This document shows positions 28,641-37,489 of a stretch of 64,000 nt of DNA, in pieces. The notes beneath the pieces were generated by a model that saw only the letters and a list, made by a program, of their open reading frames with translations, was not told the origin of the DNA and did not search any database. This DNA comes from JAMXLO01 sp963719805 (GTDB lineage: Bacteria; Pseudomonadota; Alphaproteobacteria; Acetobacterales; Acetobacteraceae): the NCBI GenBank assembly GCA_963719805.1, contig CAVRDF010000008.1, forward strand, positions 1,054,001 through 1,118,000, given 5' to 3'. How positions within the stretch are numbered: the first letter of the stretch is position 1; each line of letters starts with the position of its first letter. Both the position numbers and the translations under genes were made by a program.

Positions 28641-28886
28641 TCATTCTCGGTTGCGAGACGCCGCTTCATCAATAGCAATGAGCAGCAGTATCAACATCGC
28701 GATAAATGACAATACAACCGCAAAGCCGGCCCCGAGCGCGTCGAGCTGGGAAAGGCCAAGTTTGAGAGATATCTCGTGAACGACAACTCCTATGCCGAAG
28801 GGTGGAAAGACGCATAGGAGCATCATCCTCAAGCCGGGTCCTCGTCCTCTCGTTCGCCCTTTTGGGGCTCCGTTTCCTTCGGCCAC
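28641..28886 (-). CDS. Small membrane protein
   Basis: An 81-residue protein with a basic N terminus and two hydrophobic segments (residues ~20-38 and ~52-74) and a short charged tail, consistent with a two-span inner-membrane protein with cytoplasmic ends. No family recognised. It is isolated from neighbours. Confidence 0.55.
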   Translation of the reverse strand: MAEGNGAPKGRTRGRGPGLRMMLLCVFPPFGIGVVVHEISLKLGLSQLDALGAGFAVVLSFIAMLILLLIAIDEAASRNRE

Positions 28887-29432
28887 TGCCGGGCGATCAC
28901 ACGCAGCACCGTCTGAAAACGGTCACTCGTTCTTGTCGCCAAACTAATAGCCGCGAGTATCGCTGAGAACGCATAATAACCTGTTGTTTAGGCCGCTTGC
29001 CCGCAGGATCTACACGTCATCCATGCGACAGTTCCACTCGTCCCGTGTCCTGATTGTCGAAGCCGGACAGCTTACAATGGACGGCTTAGGCCCAGGGATC
29101 GATAGCGCTCCGTCTGACTACAGGCAATGGCGAAGTTAGTCGGGGCTGTCTGCGGCCATGTAGTGACCCGAGTGGTAACTCTCGAGCCACGGACAAACGC
29201 GTTGAATATTGGCGCCCCGATTGTCGGCTGCGGGGTTAGCCCGGGCAATGAGCTGCTTGCAAGAAACCATGCGAAGCGAGCGCCCGGCCGGTTTGCCTCA
29301 CCTACGATGAAATAGGCGTTCTGGGATCAAGAAAGCGTGCCGCCGCGGTTGCAGGTGTGTGAGCGTCGCGCACTTGAGATATCGGTTGACGTCGTTCGGT
29401 ATTCTCGCACCCCGGGAAAAGGTTCGACGGGG
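28887..29432. other. Gene-free stretch
   Basis: About 545 bases between two minus-strand genes with no credible ORF, RNA or repeat. Confidence 0.5.
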
Positions 29433-30053
29433 TCACCTACGGCGGCGGACAGTGAAGCCCAGTCCCAGCAGTCCGGCACAGAACAATGACAGCGCGGCCG
29501 GCTCGGGAACAGAAAGGGGAACGGGAACTGGCCCTCCCAAGTCGCTTGCTGTGAATTGCAGCGCAAAGACAAGATCGTTGAAATCCTCATCCCGGCGCGG
29601 GAGATCCTCCCAGCCGAAATAGCAACTGCCTGCAATTGCGCAGTTCGTGTTCACTGGTGTCGGCGCCACAACGCCAAGGTGGAAGTCAGAGAAAATACTC
29701 GTGCCGGCGAGATGGGCCAGGCCGTCCGAATTGGATGCCGGATTGCTAGACCACGTAGCGCGGTTCTTGTCGTTGTGCAGGCTGAGTTCATAAACCTGAC
29801 CCGCAACGACCGCTTCATGCACCACAGTTTCCACCGCAGTGGTCTGGTTGGTGAAAAGGGCGTCACCATTAAAGGTGAAGGCCATATGGTCGGTATCGGC
29901 TGCGGAGAATCCCTCAAAGGTGAAGGTCAACGTCCCATCGGCCGGGGCAGTGAAGAAGGACGCCGTCGTGGCGACAAGACCAGCTCCTGCGGGAGCGGCG
30001 TATAGGCTCATTACTGCCCCCATCGCCGCCGGTATTAACGCCATCTTTTTCAC
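29433..30053 (-). CDS. PEP-CTERM sorted exported protein (DUF4114-like)
   Basis: A 206-residue secreted protein. GTG 30053 (GGGGTT seven to eight bases upstream) gives MKKMALIPAAMGAVMSLYAAPAGAG, a good Sec signal peptide; the longer reading to 30128 adds an unlikely leader. The middle has beta-rich sequence and FGWEDLPRRDEDFNDLVFAL, the acidic DUF4114-type motif. The end, SVPEPAALSLFCAGLLGLGF followed by RRRR, is a complete PEP-CTERM signal, so cleavage and anchoring by an exosortase is expected; no exosortase lies in this window. Confidence 0.85.
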   Translation of the reverse strand: MKKMALIPAAMGAVMSLYAAPAGAGLVATTASFFTAPADGTLTFTFEGFSAADTDHMAFTFNGDALFTNQTTAVETVVHEAVVAGQVYELSLHNDKNRATWSSNPASNSDGLAHLAGTSIFSDFHLGVVAPTPVNTNCAIAGSCYFGWEDLPRRDEDFNDLVFALQFTASDLGGPVPVPLSVPEPAALSLFCAGLLGLGFTVRRRR

Positions 30054-30603
30054 CGCGGAACCCCCTAAGCCTGTTCTTACCCGAATGTGGCCATCGCCAA
30101 CACGCCCCCAACAATTTGCCCGGTGCAACTTTCAGGCCATGATCTAAGATGCTGACAATACAGGGAAGACCAACACGCGATCGGCAAAAGTGTAAAATCC
30201 TTCGACATTCGCTCCCGGTGGAACCGCGTCGCATCATTCATTTACGGTAGTGCACTGGCCGTGCGAAGCCACGGCTCACTGGCCAGTGTTAAACGCGCCT
30301 CACCGGTGGTTCGGTTGTGCAATACTCTGGCGTTACAACCGCATTGATTGTGCTTCGAGGTTTCGGCATCTGGGCATTTTCTCGAGGCTCGGCGCCTCAT
30401 TCACCGGTAGTGGTTATTGTGCGCCAACCACTCCGCCGTCGGTGACGCCATTGATATTACTGCTGCTGAGATTTTGCTGCTGTTGACCCGTAGGCGGGTG
30501 CGGCGCAGACACCGGCTGTCCAACCGGCACGAACTGATTGTCCCAATACTTCTCAAGAGGCGCGACAGGGCCGCGAGACGTGCGTGCCAGCTGAAATTGA
30601 CGA
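30054..30603. other. Intergenic with an 8-bp inverted repeat
   Basis: Upstream region of the PEP-CTERM gene. CACTGGCC (30253-30260) and GGCCAGTG (30281-30288) form a perfect stem, possibly a regulator site or attenuator; no T-run follows. Confidence 0.45.
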
Positions 30604-31614
30604 TTACGATATCTGCTGAACCGCGCTGAGCGCCTGGTTCAGATAACCCAGCGCTCGCGCACCATCGCCACTGCTCAGCATCATCAGCGCCTGGGTGAGC
30701 ACAGCCACTGCCCCGCCGGCGCGAGCCGCCGGAGCGCTGCTGGGCTCGAACAGGATCAAGGTTTGTGCCTCCTTCATCATCCTGCGAGCGCCGTATGTAT
30801 CGCCGCTCTCCAGCGCCGAGCGCGCCTGCAGAAGCTGCAGAGAGATGTTCGACATTTCGCGCGGTGCCTGGGGCAATGACGAGGCGTGTGCCGTCTGTTC
30901 CCGTGCGGCCGGCCGCTCCATTCGATTTGCAATGGTGTCGCGACGGTGCGACGCGGGCGTCATCGGCGCGGCGCGTTGCGCATTCTCGCGATGTTGAGGG
31001 ATCTGTTGATCGGTTATCGCCGGCCTGCTGACTGCGACCGCAACCGGCACAGGCACAGGCAGGGCAGCCATTTTGGAGCGCTGATCATCCGCCGCTGCCG
31101 GCTGCACTACCATGCCTGCTTCGCTTGCGGCTTTGCTTTGCACAACAGAGACCGCGTTCAAATTTGTTGCTGTTACCGAGCCAACCACCCCAGCCGCGCC
31201 GTCCAGGAGATGCGCTGTCTGCTGAACTTCAGTTGACATCAATGCGACCAAGCCAATGAGCGCAACAGCGACACATCCGGATGGCGCACCGTAAAGGACG
31301 ACCGGCAGGAGTTGTCGGCGCACGGACCTGCCGCTCGCGGAAGTGAGCGTAGGCACTTGCACGGGAAAATCAGGCTGCCAGTCAGTGTCCGGCCGGAGCG
31401 GCTCCGACGCCGCTGCAATCAGTTCCAACAAGGCGGGCGATATACGCGCATCATCTCGCAATCCCGGCCCTCGATCTACCAATGATTGCGGATCATCGGT
31501 ACGATTTTCAGGATTTCGGCCTCCTACGGAAGCAACAGGAAGCTTCGCGGTTATGCCCGCAAACGCCGCAGTGACGAAAGCGACACATGCCAACCACACG
31601 ACATGTGCAATCAT
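30604..31614 (-). CDS. Membrane-anchored hypothetical protein with helical C-terminal repeat domain
   Basis: ATG 31614 gives 336 residues (the reading from 31713 adds a poor leader). There is an N-terminal hydrophobic segment (IAHVVWLACVAFVTAAFAGI), a cytoplasmic-type acidic region, a second membrane helix near residue 115-135 (VALIGLVALMS), a long Ala/Pro/Gln linker and a C-terminal ~80-residue helical domain (LQLLQARSALESGDTYGARRMM, then GDGARALGYLNQAL) with TPR-like spacing. Topology suggests the helical domain is in the periplasm. The N terminus is duplicated as a fragment at about 28.1 kb. Confidence 0.6.
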   Translation of the reverse strand: MIAHVVWLACVAFVTAAFAGITAKLPVASVGGRNPENRTDDPQSLVDRGPGLRDDARISPALLELIAAASEPLRPDTDWQPDFPVQVPTLTSASGRSVRRQLLPVVLYGAPSGCVAVALIGLVALMSTEVQQTAHLLDGAAGVVGSVTATNLNAVSVVQSKAASEAGMVVQPAAADDQRSKMAALPVPVPVAVAVSRPAITDQQIPQHRENAQRAAPMTPASHRRDTIANRMERPAAREQTAHASSLPQAPREMSNISLQLLQARSALESGDTYGARRMMKEAQTLILFEPSSAPAARAGGAVAVLTQALMMLSSGDGARALGYLNQALSAVQQIS

Positions 31615-31881
31615 GCGTTCCCACCCTCGTGCGCGCCGTTCTGGTGAACAAAGACCACCACCGCACGATAGTATGAAGTCATTCGCGGAACAAATAACGT
31701 GTCCGGCAATCAAGGCGGAACTGGTAGCGTTGGTCCTGGAGTGAACCGAGGAGACGAAAGTCAGCTAAGCCGGTGAGTGCTTGACGCGGCCGTTACCAAC
31801 GATGCAGCCCATGGGCGCTGTCATGTGATGCTGGTCGCTACGACGCGCCCAATGGTCGTTCAGCCGCAGATGCTATCGATG

Positions 31882-32259
31882 CTATCTAAGATCCCCCAGC
31901 GGCCGTCCATCAAGTACAAGCCAGCGTTGCGGTGCGTCACGACAAGCAATGCCAACAATGCCGTATCGCTTCGCACCATCGGCGATAATCTCTTCGTAGC
32001 TCCGGCACCAGCCATCTGTCCGGGAGTAGACTGTGTCTATTGTCGTGACGCTGCCGAAAACTGCGTTCGATACTTGCCAACGTACGCTCCCATCAGCGGG
32101 TGATCGCTCCATCGCGTTTTGAAACGCGGTGTAGCGCTCGCTCTGCTCCGCTCCGCTCAGGGGCGGCAGCGCGTTGCCTTGTTCGGCCGCAGGTAGGGAG
32201 CATCCCAACAACAAGGCGATGAGGGCTGTTAGGAGCAGGTGTCGCACCAATGTAACCAA
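31882..32259 (-). CDS. Lipoprotein with surface-antigen-like domain
   Basis: A 125-residue lipoprotein: signal helix with lipobox LLLGC (Cys20), then a conserved C-terminal domain with VRWQVSNAVFGSVTTIDTVYSR, GWCRSYEEIIADG and GIACRDAPQRW. This is the pattern of the RT0821/Lpp0805-type (17-kDa antigen-related) surface protein domain, with the two conserved Cys-Arg pairs. The role is structural or unknown. Confidence 0.75.
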   Translation of the reverse strand: MVTLVRHLLLTALIALLLGCSLPAAEQGNALPPLSGAEQSERYTAFQNAMERSPADGSVRWQVSNAVFGSVTTIDTVYSRTDGWCRSYEEIIADGAKRYGIVGIACRDAPQRWLVLDGRPLGDLR

Positions 32260-32407
32260 CGTTCCGCACTGCCCAAATATCAGGAAGCGAGATCCAGGGC
32301 TGGATAACTCTTTCGCGACATGGAACGTTTGTGATCCGCGGCGTCATAGCGCATGAGCAGACTTACTGCGGGAAGCCTATCAATCAGTCGGCCGGGGAGT
32401 GAAATGA

Positions 32408-33469
32408 ATGATGCGACGTGACCTGCGGCAATCGCGGCGTTCGTTCCTTGGAATGTGGTCGATCGCAGCTGTGTCGTGTCTATCCGTCCGCGGTTTTTCA
32501 GATGCTCTGGCTGCTAGCGGTGGCAATGGGGGCGGCAACGGCGGCGGGAATGGCGGCGGCAACGGTGGTGGCAACGGCAGCGGCAACGGCGGCGGGAACG
32601 GTGGCGGCAACGGCGGTGGGAACGGTGGTGGCAACGGCGGTGGCAACGGTGGTGGCAACGGCGGCGGGAATGGCGGCGGCAACGGCGGCGGGAATGGCGG
32701 CGGCAACGGCGGCGGGAACGGTGGCGGCAACGGCGGCGGGAACGGCGGCGGCAATGGCGGCGGCAACGGTGGTGGCAACGGCGGCGGGAATGGCGGCGGT
32801 GGCGGCGGGAACGGTGGTGGCAACGGCGGCGGGAACGGTGGTGGCAACGGCGGCGGGAATGGTGGTGGCAACGGCGGCGGCAATGGTGGTGGCAACGGCG
32901 GCGGCAACGGTGGCGGCGGCGGTGGCAATGGTGGTGGCGGCGGTGGCAATGGCGGTGGCGGCAACGGCGGTGGGAATGGGGGCGGCAACGGCGGTGGGAA
33001 TGGGGGCGGCAATGGCGGCGGCAACGGCGGTGGGAATGGTGGTGGCAACGGCGGCGGCAACGGTGGCGCCGGCGGTGGCAATGGTGGTGGCGGCGGTGGC
33101 AATGGCGGTGGCGGCAACGGCGGTGGGAATGGGGGCGGCAATGGCGGCGGCAACGGCGGTGGGAACGGTAGTGGCAACGGCGGCGGCGGTGGCGGCAACG
33201 GCGGTAGTGGAAACGCAGGCAGCGGCGGCAAAGAGGGCCCTTCGGGCGCTGGGGTATCTGGTGTCGGCGCGTCAAGCGTTGGGACAGCAGCTGGACCGAG
33301 CGCGGCCAATTCGGCGAGTAAAGACGTTGATGGTCACGGGCCGTCACCTGCTGCCCGCCGTGCCGCACGCGACTTGATCGCCGCCGATATGCAGCGCATG
33401 GGGATTGTGGGGCCGCCGCTAAGCTCGACTCAGGTACAATCGCTCATCGCGCATGGATGGTCTCACTGA
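32408..33469 (+). CDS. Tat-exported Gly/Asn-repeat protein
   Basis: A 353-residue protein beginning with a good twin-arginine signal (SRRSFLGMW, then a hydrophobic stretch and ALAA cleavage site around residue 36). Residues ~38-270 are an almost uninterrupted repeat of the tetrapeptide NGGG with occasional S or A changes, followed by a Gly/Ser/Ala region and a folded-looking C-terminal ~45 residues (ARRAARDLIAADMQRMG, then LSSTQVQSLIAHGWSH). Export by Tat implies a folded or cofactor-bearing form; the repeat itself is probably a flexible, hydrated spacer. GGGGAG lies upstream of ATG 32408. The function is not known; surface matrix or adhesion is a guess. Confidence 0.75.
   Translation: MMRRDLRQSRRSFLGMWSIAAVSCLSVRGFSDALAASGGNGGGNGGGNGGGNGGGNGSGNGGGNGGGNGGGNGGGNGGGNGGGNGGGNGGGNGGGNGGGNGGGNGGGNGGGNGGGNGGGNGGGNGGGNGGGGGGNGGGNGGGNGGGNGGGNGGGNGGGNGGGNGGGNGGGGGGNGGGGGGNGGGGNGGGNGGGNGGGNGGGNGGGNGGGNGGGNGGGNGGAGGGNGGGGGGNGGGGNGGGNGGGNGGGNGGGNGSGNGGGGGGNGGSGNAGSGGKEGPSGAGVSGVGASSVGTAAGPSAANSASKDVDGHGPSPAARRAARDLIAADMQRMGIVGPPLSSTQVQSLIAHGWSH
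32518..33210. repeat. 12-bp minisatellite encoding NGGG repeats
   Basis: About 58 units of a 12-bp sequence close to GGCGGCAACGGC, with synonymous changes between GGC, GGT and GGG. Such arrays change length by slippage, so the protein length probably varies among strains and may be miscounted in assembly. Confidence 0.9.
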
Positions 33470-33683
33470 CGGTGTCATGTCATGCCCGCTCTCAGAGCTA
33501 GTTGGCGGGACAACGACCAAAGTAACCTCACGGCCATTAGAGGCTGCGCCTGATTTACTCGCCTTGCTGATGGCCTGATTGGGTAAGTCAAACGCCTGAT
33601 ACCGAACGAAGTGCCAGCCGACTGGTTTATGTCGGAGTTCCGACCAATCGGCAAAATCTGGGAGGCACATGAGGGAGGTGGCT

Positions 33684-33876
33684 ATGTCTCGCGTCCAAGC
33701 AACCCTGGCTCGGCGCACTTGCCGTAACTGCTGTATTCGTCGAGGTTCTAATCGGTCTGCTGCTGTACGGCATCGCCGTCGCGTGGGCGGTTATTGCGCC
33801 TTTCGTATCCGGCAACCTTGAGAACCGAGCAGCTCAGGAGCGCGCTTCCGAAGATCGCAGCACGGCAGGACGTTAA
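33684..33876 (+). pseudogene. Small membrane protein, frameshifted (paralog of 45102)
   Basis: GGGAGGT followed by ATG 33684 begins MSRV; after one extra base the frame continues KQPWLGALAVTAVFVEVLIG and then LLLYGIAVAWAVIAPFVSGN, a single-span membrane protein with a charged tail ending at 33876. The same gene occurs, differently broken, at 45102-45421 (start MPRIQTVWRSALAV, then WALLAPFVFGSGDN), which shows where the extra base lies. Confidence 0.6.
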
Positions 33877-34575
33877 AGCGGAAAGAGCGCAGTGGTGCCG
33901 TGCGCCGCTGTAATGGTGCGCGACCTTTGGACTCATCCCGGGCCGTTGCCTCAGTGTAGGCTTCAGACATCGACTTGAACGTCGTGGTCGTGATACGGCG
34001 TTGACGGGCAATTCTTCATCGATATTGTGAGTGCTCCACGCCACCGTCAGCGTCCTCGGCTGTGGACTCATTGCCCATAGCGCGGCGGCGACTTTGTCGA
34101 TATTTCCACCCCACTCGACCGCACCGGCAGCAGCTGGATTTTTCAAGTTGCCCCGGCGGAAGAGAACTAGAAATCTATTGCGCAACGGCCGGTTGCGCAC
34201 GAAGATTGAAAAGTGGCGCCCGGCAAGGGGGAGTCGCCGGGCGTCGAGTTTGATCCAGCACAACTGCGACATCCGGGAATGATGCCGCAGGCGGAAAGAT
34301 GCGCGAGCCCATCGTTAATCGTCGAGACAAAACGGCGTGCGGCCAGAGTTCAGGCCACGCCAAATCGATCCCCCACTTGCCGGTACCAAAAACAAACTAC
34401 TGAGTTAGTGCCCGGAGACCATCTGTGGCGGAAATGAATTTCTACGAACGAAGATTTAACCCTATCCCTAACCACCGCAAAAATTGCGTTATGTCTGGTT
34501 GACTATAATGCGACTTTTTTCCTAGACACGCGCTGCGGGCTATGCACGAAATGTTCTAAACAGAGGACATAAGCC
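33877..34575. other. Gene-free stretch
   Basis: About 700 bases; overlapping ORFs on both strands (33748-34272 minus, 34031-34282 plus) are low-quality. TTGACT at 34498 could be part of a promoter for the gene at 34576, but a convincing -10 is lacking. Confidence 0.45.
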
Positions 34576-34792
34576 GTGCCGGACGGACGTGCCGACGACT
34601 ACATTTCCAAGGCCCGCCGGGCTGAAATCGAAGCGGCTGCCGCAAAAAGATCCGAAAACGGCTCGACAGTGGCGAGGTCTCGCCGAAACGTATCGCAATA
34701 TCGCAGCGTCTCTCGCCCGCTTTGAGCGGGCTCCGACAGGTTCACTTCGTCCGCCTTCGGACGAGCCCACTGGAGACATGGAATGCTACTGA
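34576..34792 (+). pseudogene. Small helical protein, single frameshift in an A-run
   Basis: GTG 34576 with AGAGGA upstream starts PDGRADDYISKARRAEIEAAAA; after the A5 run at 34644-34648 the second frame reads KDPKTARQWRGLAETYRNIAA to 34792. The joined product is a plausible ~70-residue helical protein of a type common in alphaproteobacteria. The homopolymer makes a sequencing error the simplest explanation; slippage during expression is also conceivable. Confidence 0.5.
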
Positions 34793-34818
34793 GCCGATCG
34801 GTGCCGCATAACTGACAG

Positions 34819-35169
34819 ATGGCATATCATCGCTTCAAGCTCGGGCAGGCTGTTGTCGCGTTCGCAGGCGGCATCCCGCCGGGACCATACATTATCATTC
34901 GGCTTTTGCCCTTGATCGGGAAGGAACCCCGTTACGAAGGGCACGGTCCCAACGGAGTCGTCCGGACGTTTGTTGAGTCGCAGATCAGGGAAGCGGGGCC
35001 AGGTAGCAGATGGCTGTCGCAGCTAGCCGTGAACGAGGGACTGATCGGCCCTAAACCCGACTTCATTGACCTCCTGTCCCTCCAACCGACGCCCGACGGG
35101 ACGGCAGCCCCGCAGGGCGGCGGCGGCCGCCACCCACCAAAGTCTCGACGTGGTCGAGTTCGAAGTTGA
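34819..35169 (+). CDS. Small conserved-type hypothetical protein
   Basis: A 116-residue product starting MAYHRFKLGQAVVAFAGGIP and PGPYIIIRLLP, a layout (short basic start, then GQxV...PGPY.I.RLLP...) that I associate with small alphaproteobacterial proteins of unknown function that have an SH3-like beta-barrel look. The C-terminal ~25 residues are Gly/Arg-rich and may be an extension after a mutation. The ATG at 34819 lies about 30 bases after the preceding remnant. Confidence 0.55.
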   Translation: MAYHRFKLGQAVVAFAGGIPPGPYIIIRLLPLIGKEPRYEGHGPNGVVRTFVESQIREAGPGSRWLSQLAVNEGLIGPKPDFIDLLSLQPTPDGTAAPQGGGGRHPPKSRRGRVRS

Positions 35170-35247
35170 GCAGTGGGCTGTGAGCATCAGCTCTGATCCC
35201 GCTGGGCCGACCATCACGATGAGAGTGCGGGAGCGGGCGGGTGGTCA

Positions 35248-35517
35248 TCACACCCTCCCCGGCACCACGGTCACCAAGTGAGGCAACCGCACACAGGCCA
35301 CCACCCAGCGGCGTTGCCGCGTCACCTTGTCGGGCAAGTCGGTGAAGATTGTCTCCCACCTGCCGCCCGGCCAGCGGATGCAGACCACCCAGCGCTGCGG
35401 CTGCCCGCTCAGGTCTGGCCGCCCCGCCGGATCATCCCGCCGACCCCGAGGATCCGCGCTACCACGGCCGGAAGGATGAACCAGGTCAACGCCAGATCGC
35501 ACGTCATCGCGGTTCAC
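35248..35517 (-). CDS. Possible third gene of the toxin-antitoxin operon
   Basis: A GTG at 35517 overlaps the TGA of the XRE antitoxin gene (GTGA), so translational coupling is possible. The 89-residue product has Arg/Asp-rich low complexity at first and then RWVVCIRWPGGRWETIFTDL, which is protein-like. No family recognised; could be chance. Confidence 0.3.
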   Translation of the reverse strand: MNRDDVRSGVDLVHPSGRGSADPRGRRDDPAGRPDLSGQPQRWVVCIRWPGGRWETIFTDLPDKVTRQRRWVVACVRLPHLVTVVPGRV

Positions 35518-35891
35518 CGTACCAGCGTGTCGAGATCGACCTTCAATCCGAGCGCCAGCTTCCGCAGCGTCTCGACACTGGGCGTGCCGATGCCTGTCTC
35601 GATCTCGCAGAGGAAGCTTTTGCTAATCCCCGCCAAGCCCGCGAGGGCTTGTTGCGTCAGCCCTCGTTTCTCTCGCCAGATCCTCACCGGATGCTCGCCG
35701 GCGCGTAGCCGATCGACGTCGGCGAGCGTGAGCGGCTCGGGTGCGCCGCCGCGGGCCTTCGCGAGCTCATGCTGGAGAACCGCCGCGCGGTCCTCGGCCT
35801 CCTCCAACTCGGTCAGCAATGCGTCGTAGTCGGCCCGGCGCAGGGTAACGCTGTCCGGCGTCTGGCTGACGGGCTGCTTGTGGTCGCTCAT
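35514..35891 (-). CDS. XRE-family antitoxin
   Basis: A 125-residue protein: an N-terminal helical dimerisation or toxin-binding segment (RRADYDALLTELEEAEDRAA) and a C-terminal HTH_XRE domain (REKRGLTQQALAGLAGISKSF, then EIETGIGTPSVETLRKLALGL). Its ATG overlaps the toxin stop by four bases (ATGA). The toxin-first order is that of HigBA-type modules; the antitoxin HTH is expected to repress the shared promoter. Confidence 0.88.
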   Translation of the reverse strand: MSDHKQPVSQTPDSVTLRRADYDALLTELEEAEDRAAVLQHELAKARGGAPEPLTLADVDRLRAGEHPVRIWREKRGLTQQALAGLAGISKSFLCEIETGIGTPSVETLRKLALGLKVDLDTLVR

Positions 35892-36139
35892 CGATAGACC
35901 TCCCGCCTGTGATCAAACTTCACCACGCTGCCATCACCACGATCGGTGATCTCGTAGATCGCCCGCCAGTTCCCCTGCCTGACCTTGCGGTAGTGGGTCC
36001 CGACCACAGGTCCGACATTCGGATGATTGCCGTGCGGGTTCTGGGCGATTTGCTCCAATCGTTCCTTCAAATGATCCCAATCCCGTTGGGGGATGGTCTT
36101 GGCGCTCTTCGCCGCCTTGGGCTGGATCAGGAGCGCCAT
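35888..36139 (-). CDS. RelE/ParE-superfamily toxin
   Basis: An 83-residue type II toxin with the RelE fold pattern: an N-terminal helix, PVVGTHYRKVRQGNWRAIYEI (the strand with the conserved Arg) and a C-terminal DHRREVYR tail with basic residues expected in the mRNA-cleavage site. Predicted to be a ribosome-dependent or free mRNase neutralised by the overlapping XRE antitoxin. Confidence 0.88.
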   Translation of the reverse strand: MALLIQPKAAKSAKTIPQRDWDHLKERLEQIAQNPHGNHPNVGPVVGTHYRKVRQGNWRAIYEITDRGDGSVVKFDHRREVYR

Positions 36140-36182
36140 GCCGCATGTTCGCTATAAACGAACTAGCGCGTCAAAGGGTTTC

Positions 36183-36436
36183 CTATCGGTCGAGGCTGAT
36201 GCCGGCTTGGCGGAACAACTCATCGGTGACCTCCCGCAACTTGTGCACTAGCCGGCCGAGACGCCGCCGCTCGATCAGCCAGCGCCGCGTACCCGGCTCC
36301 CAAAAATCGCCGAACTGTCGCATCAGAGGCGTGAGCTCGCCCGGGCAGCGGACGGCAGCCCACTTCGCGCCGAACGCCTCGATCCGGCAGGTCCGATCTG
36401 GGCCGGGAGATCGACCGTTGGCAGGCGCACCGTCAC
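36183..36436 (-). pseudogene. Small accessory-genome protein, frameshifted
   Basis: GTG 36436 starts TVRLPTVDLPAQ; after a frameshift near 36375 another frame reads EAFGAKWAAVRCPGELTPLM, then FGDFWEPGTRRWLIERRRLG and RQAGISLDR to 36183. The WEPG.RRWLIERRR segment is one I associate with short proteins of mobile alphaproteobacterial DNA. It follows the toxin-antitoxin pair. Confidence 0.5.
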
Positions 36437-36479
36437 GCAGTTCCCCTATTCACCATCGATGCGAGTGCGCCTGAAACCC

Positions 36480-36860
36480 TCACCCATGCCGGGAGCTTCC
36501 AGGGAAACAGGAGCCAGTTCCGGTGCCACCAGAGCACGATCCATTTTGCAGAGCCTTCATCGGCGATCCCGCTGACCCCCAACAGGGCCTCGCCTCCGGC
36601 AGGCACGCACAGTCGGGGCACGATGCGTGGAGCTCGTCGATCGAGTTGCGTAGTGCCGCGGCCCGGGCGCGCTCTGCCTCCCTGCCCGCCTCCGCCCGTT
36701 CGGCTCGGCCCAGGGCGGCCGCCGTCTCCTTCTCTGCCCGCAAGACCTCGGCCGATAGCGCCTCCACTGCTTGCTCAGTTGGTCAGCCCGGAGGCGCTTG
36801 CCTGATTTGGCGGTGACTATGGCGGGACTGGTGATTGCAGCCGATCGGACTTCATCGAGA
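36480..36860 (-). pseudogene. Coiled-coil gene fragment
   Basis: Heptad-like sequence (LSAEVLRAEKETAAALGRAE, then AERARAAALRNSIDELHA) is surrounded by frame changes and low-quality sequence. It looks like the helical part of a plasmid or phage protein. Not intact. Confidence 0.35.
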
Positions 36861-36899
36861 GATGTCACGGCCTGCAGGCCTTCCTACACCGTCGAGGTG

Positions 36900-37411
36900 A
36901 GGAGGAGACCGCAACGCGAGGAGGCCCTATTTTCGCAGTCACACTGGCGGCTGAAAGTGTGCCGCGACTGGTGCCGACCAGCCATACGGGGACGTTCGCG
37001 CGCTGTCGCAGGAAATCGACGACTGCTCCGATGTCAGTCGCGTTCTCCGCGCTGGCCCGAAAAGCGCCGGGAACGCCGCCGGGGTGATCCGACGGCATCT
37101 CGGGAATTGCCACGCTGATGCCCTGTGCGACGAAGCGGTCAGCCACGCGCAAAAGAAAGTTGGCGCGACCGGCCGCCACGACTCCCGCGCCTCCGGTGAA
37201 AAGGATTGCGCTACGGGTTGGCGCGGCGGCGGCTGTGTAAAACACCATTTCTGTCGCTCCCGGCCTAGACGGAAGAGTTGATCCGTTGTTCCGCTGTCGG
37301 TGGAGCAGTCCCACAATGAGCCAATGCCAGCAGGAGAGCGAAAAACACCAGCTCGCAGCGACCGCTGCGCGGACGTGACGACCGGGAGAAGACGGCGCGC
37401 AAGTTTTTCAT
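36900..37411 (-). pseudogene. Alpha/beta-hydrolase lipoprotein, degraded
   Basis: A lipoprotein-type start (LVFFALLLALAHCGTAPPTAEQ) in one frame is followed by AILFTGGAGVVAAGRANFLL, then DRFVAQGISVAIPEMPSDHP and VPVWLVGTSRGTLSA in another. GTSRG is the GXSXG nucleophile elbow. The later Asp/His part of the triad is missing because the sequence is lost after about 36900. One frameshift plus a C-terminal truncation. Confidence 0.6.
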
Positions 37412-37489
37412 CTGGACTTCCGCCCCGCCATCCGAATTTGGTTGGACCTTCGATAGTTGCTTTTGTGACCGTCTGCCCTGTGCCCTCAC

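Noticed and set aside
32380..33309. Minus-strand 309-residue polyproline ORF and 284-residue His/Arg ORF
   Set aside because: They are antisense readings of the 12-bp repeat in the Tat-exported NGGG protein, which has a proper signal peptide and RBS.
33748..34272. Minus-strand 174-residue ORF
   Set aside because: Overlaps the recognisable small membrane gene remnant and has Arg/Ser/Cys-rich noise composition without domain features.
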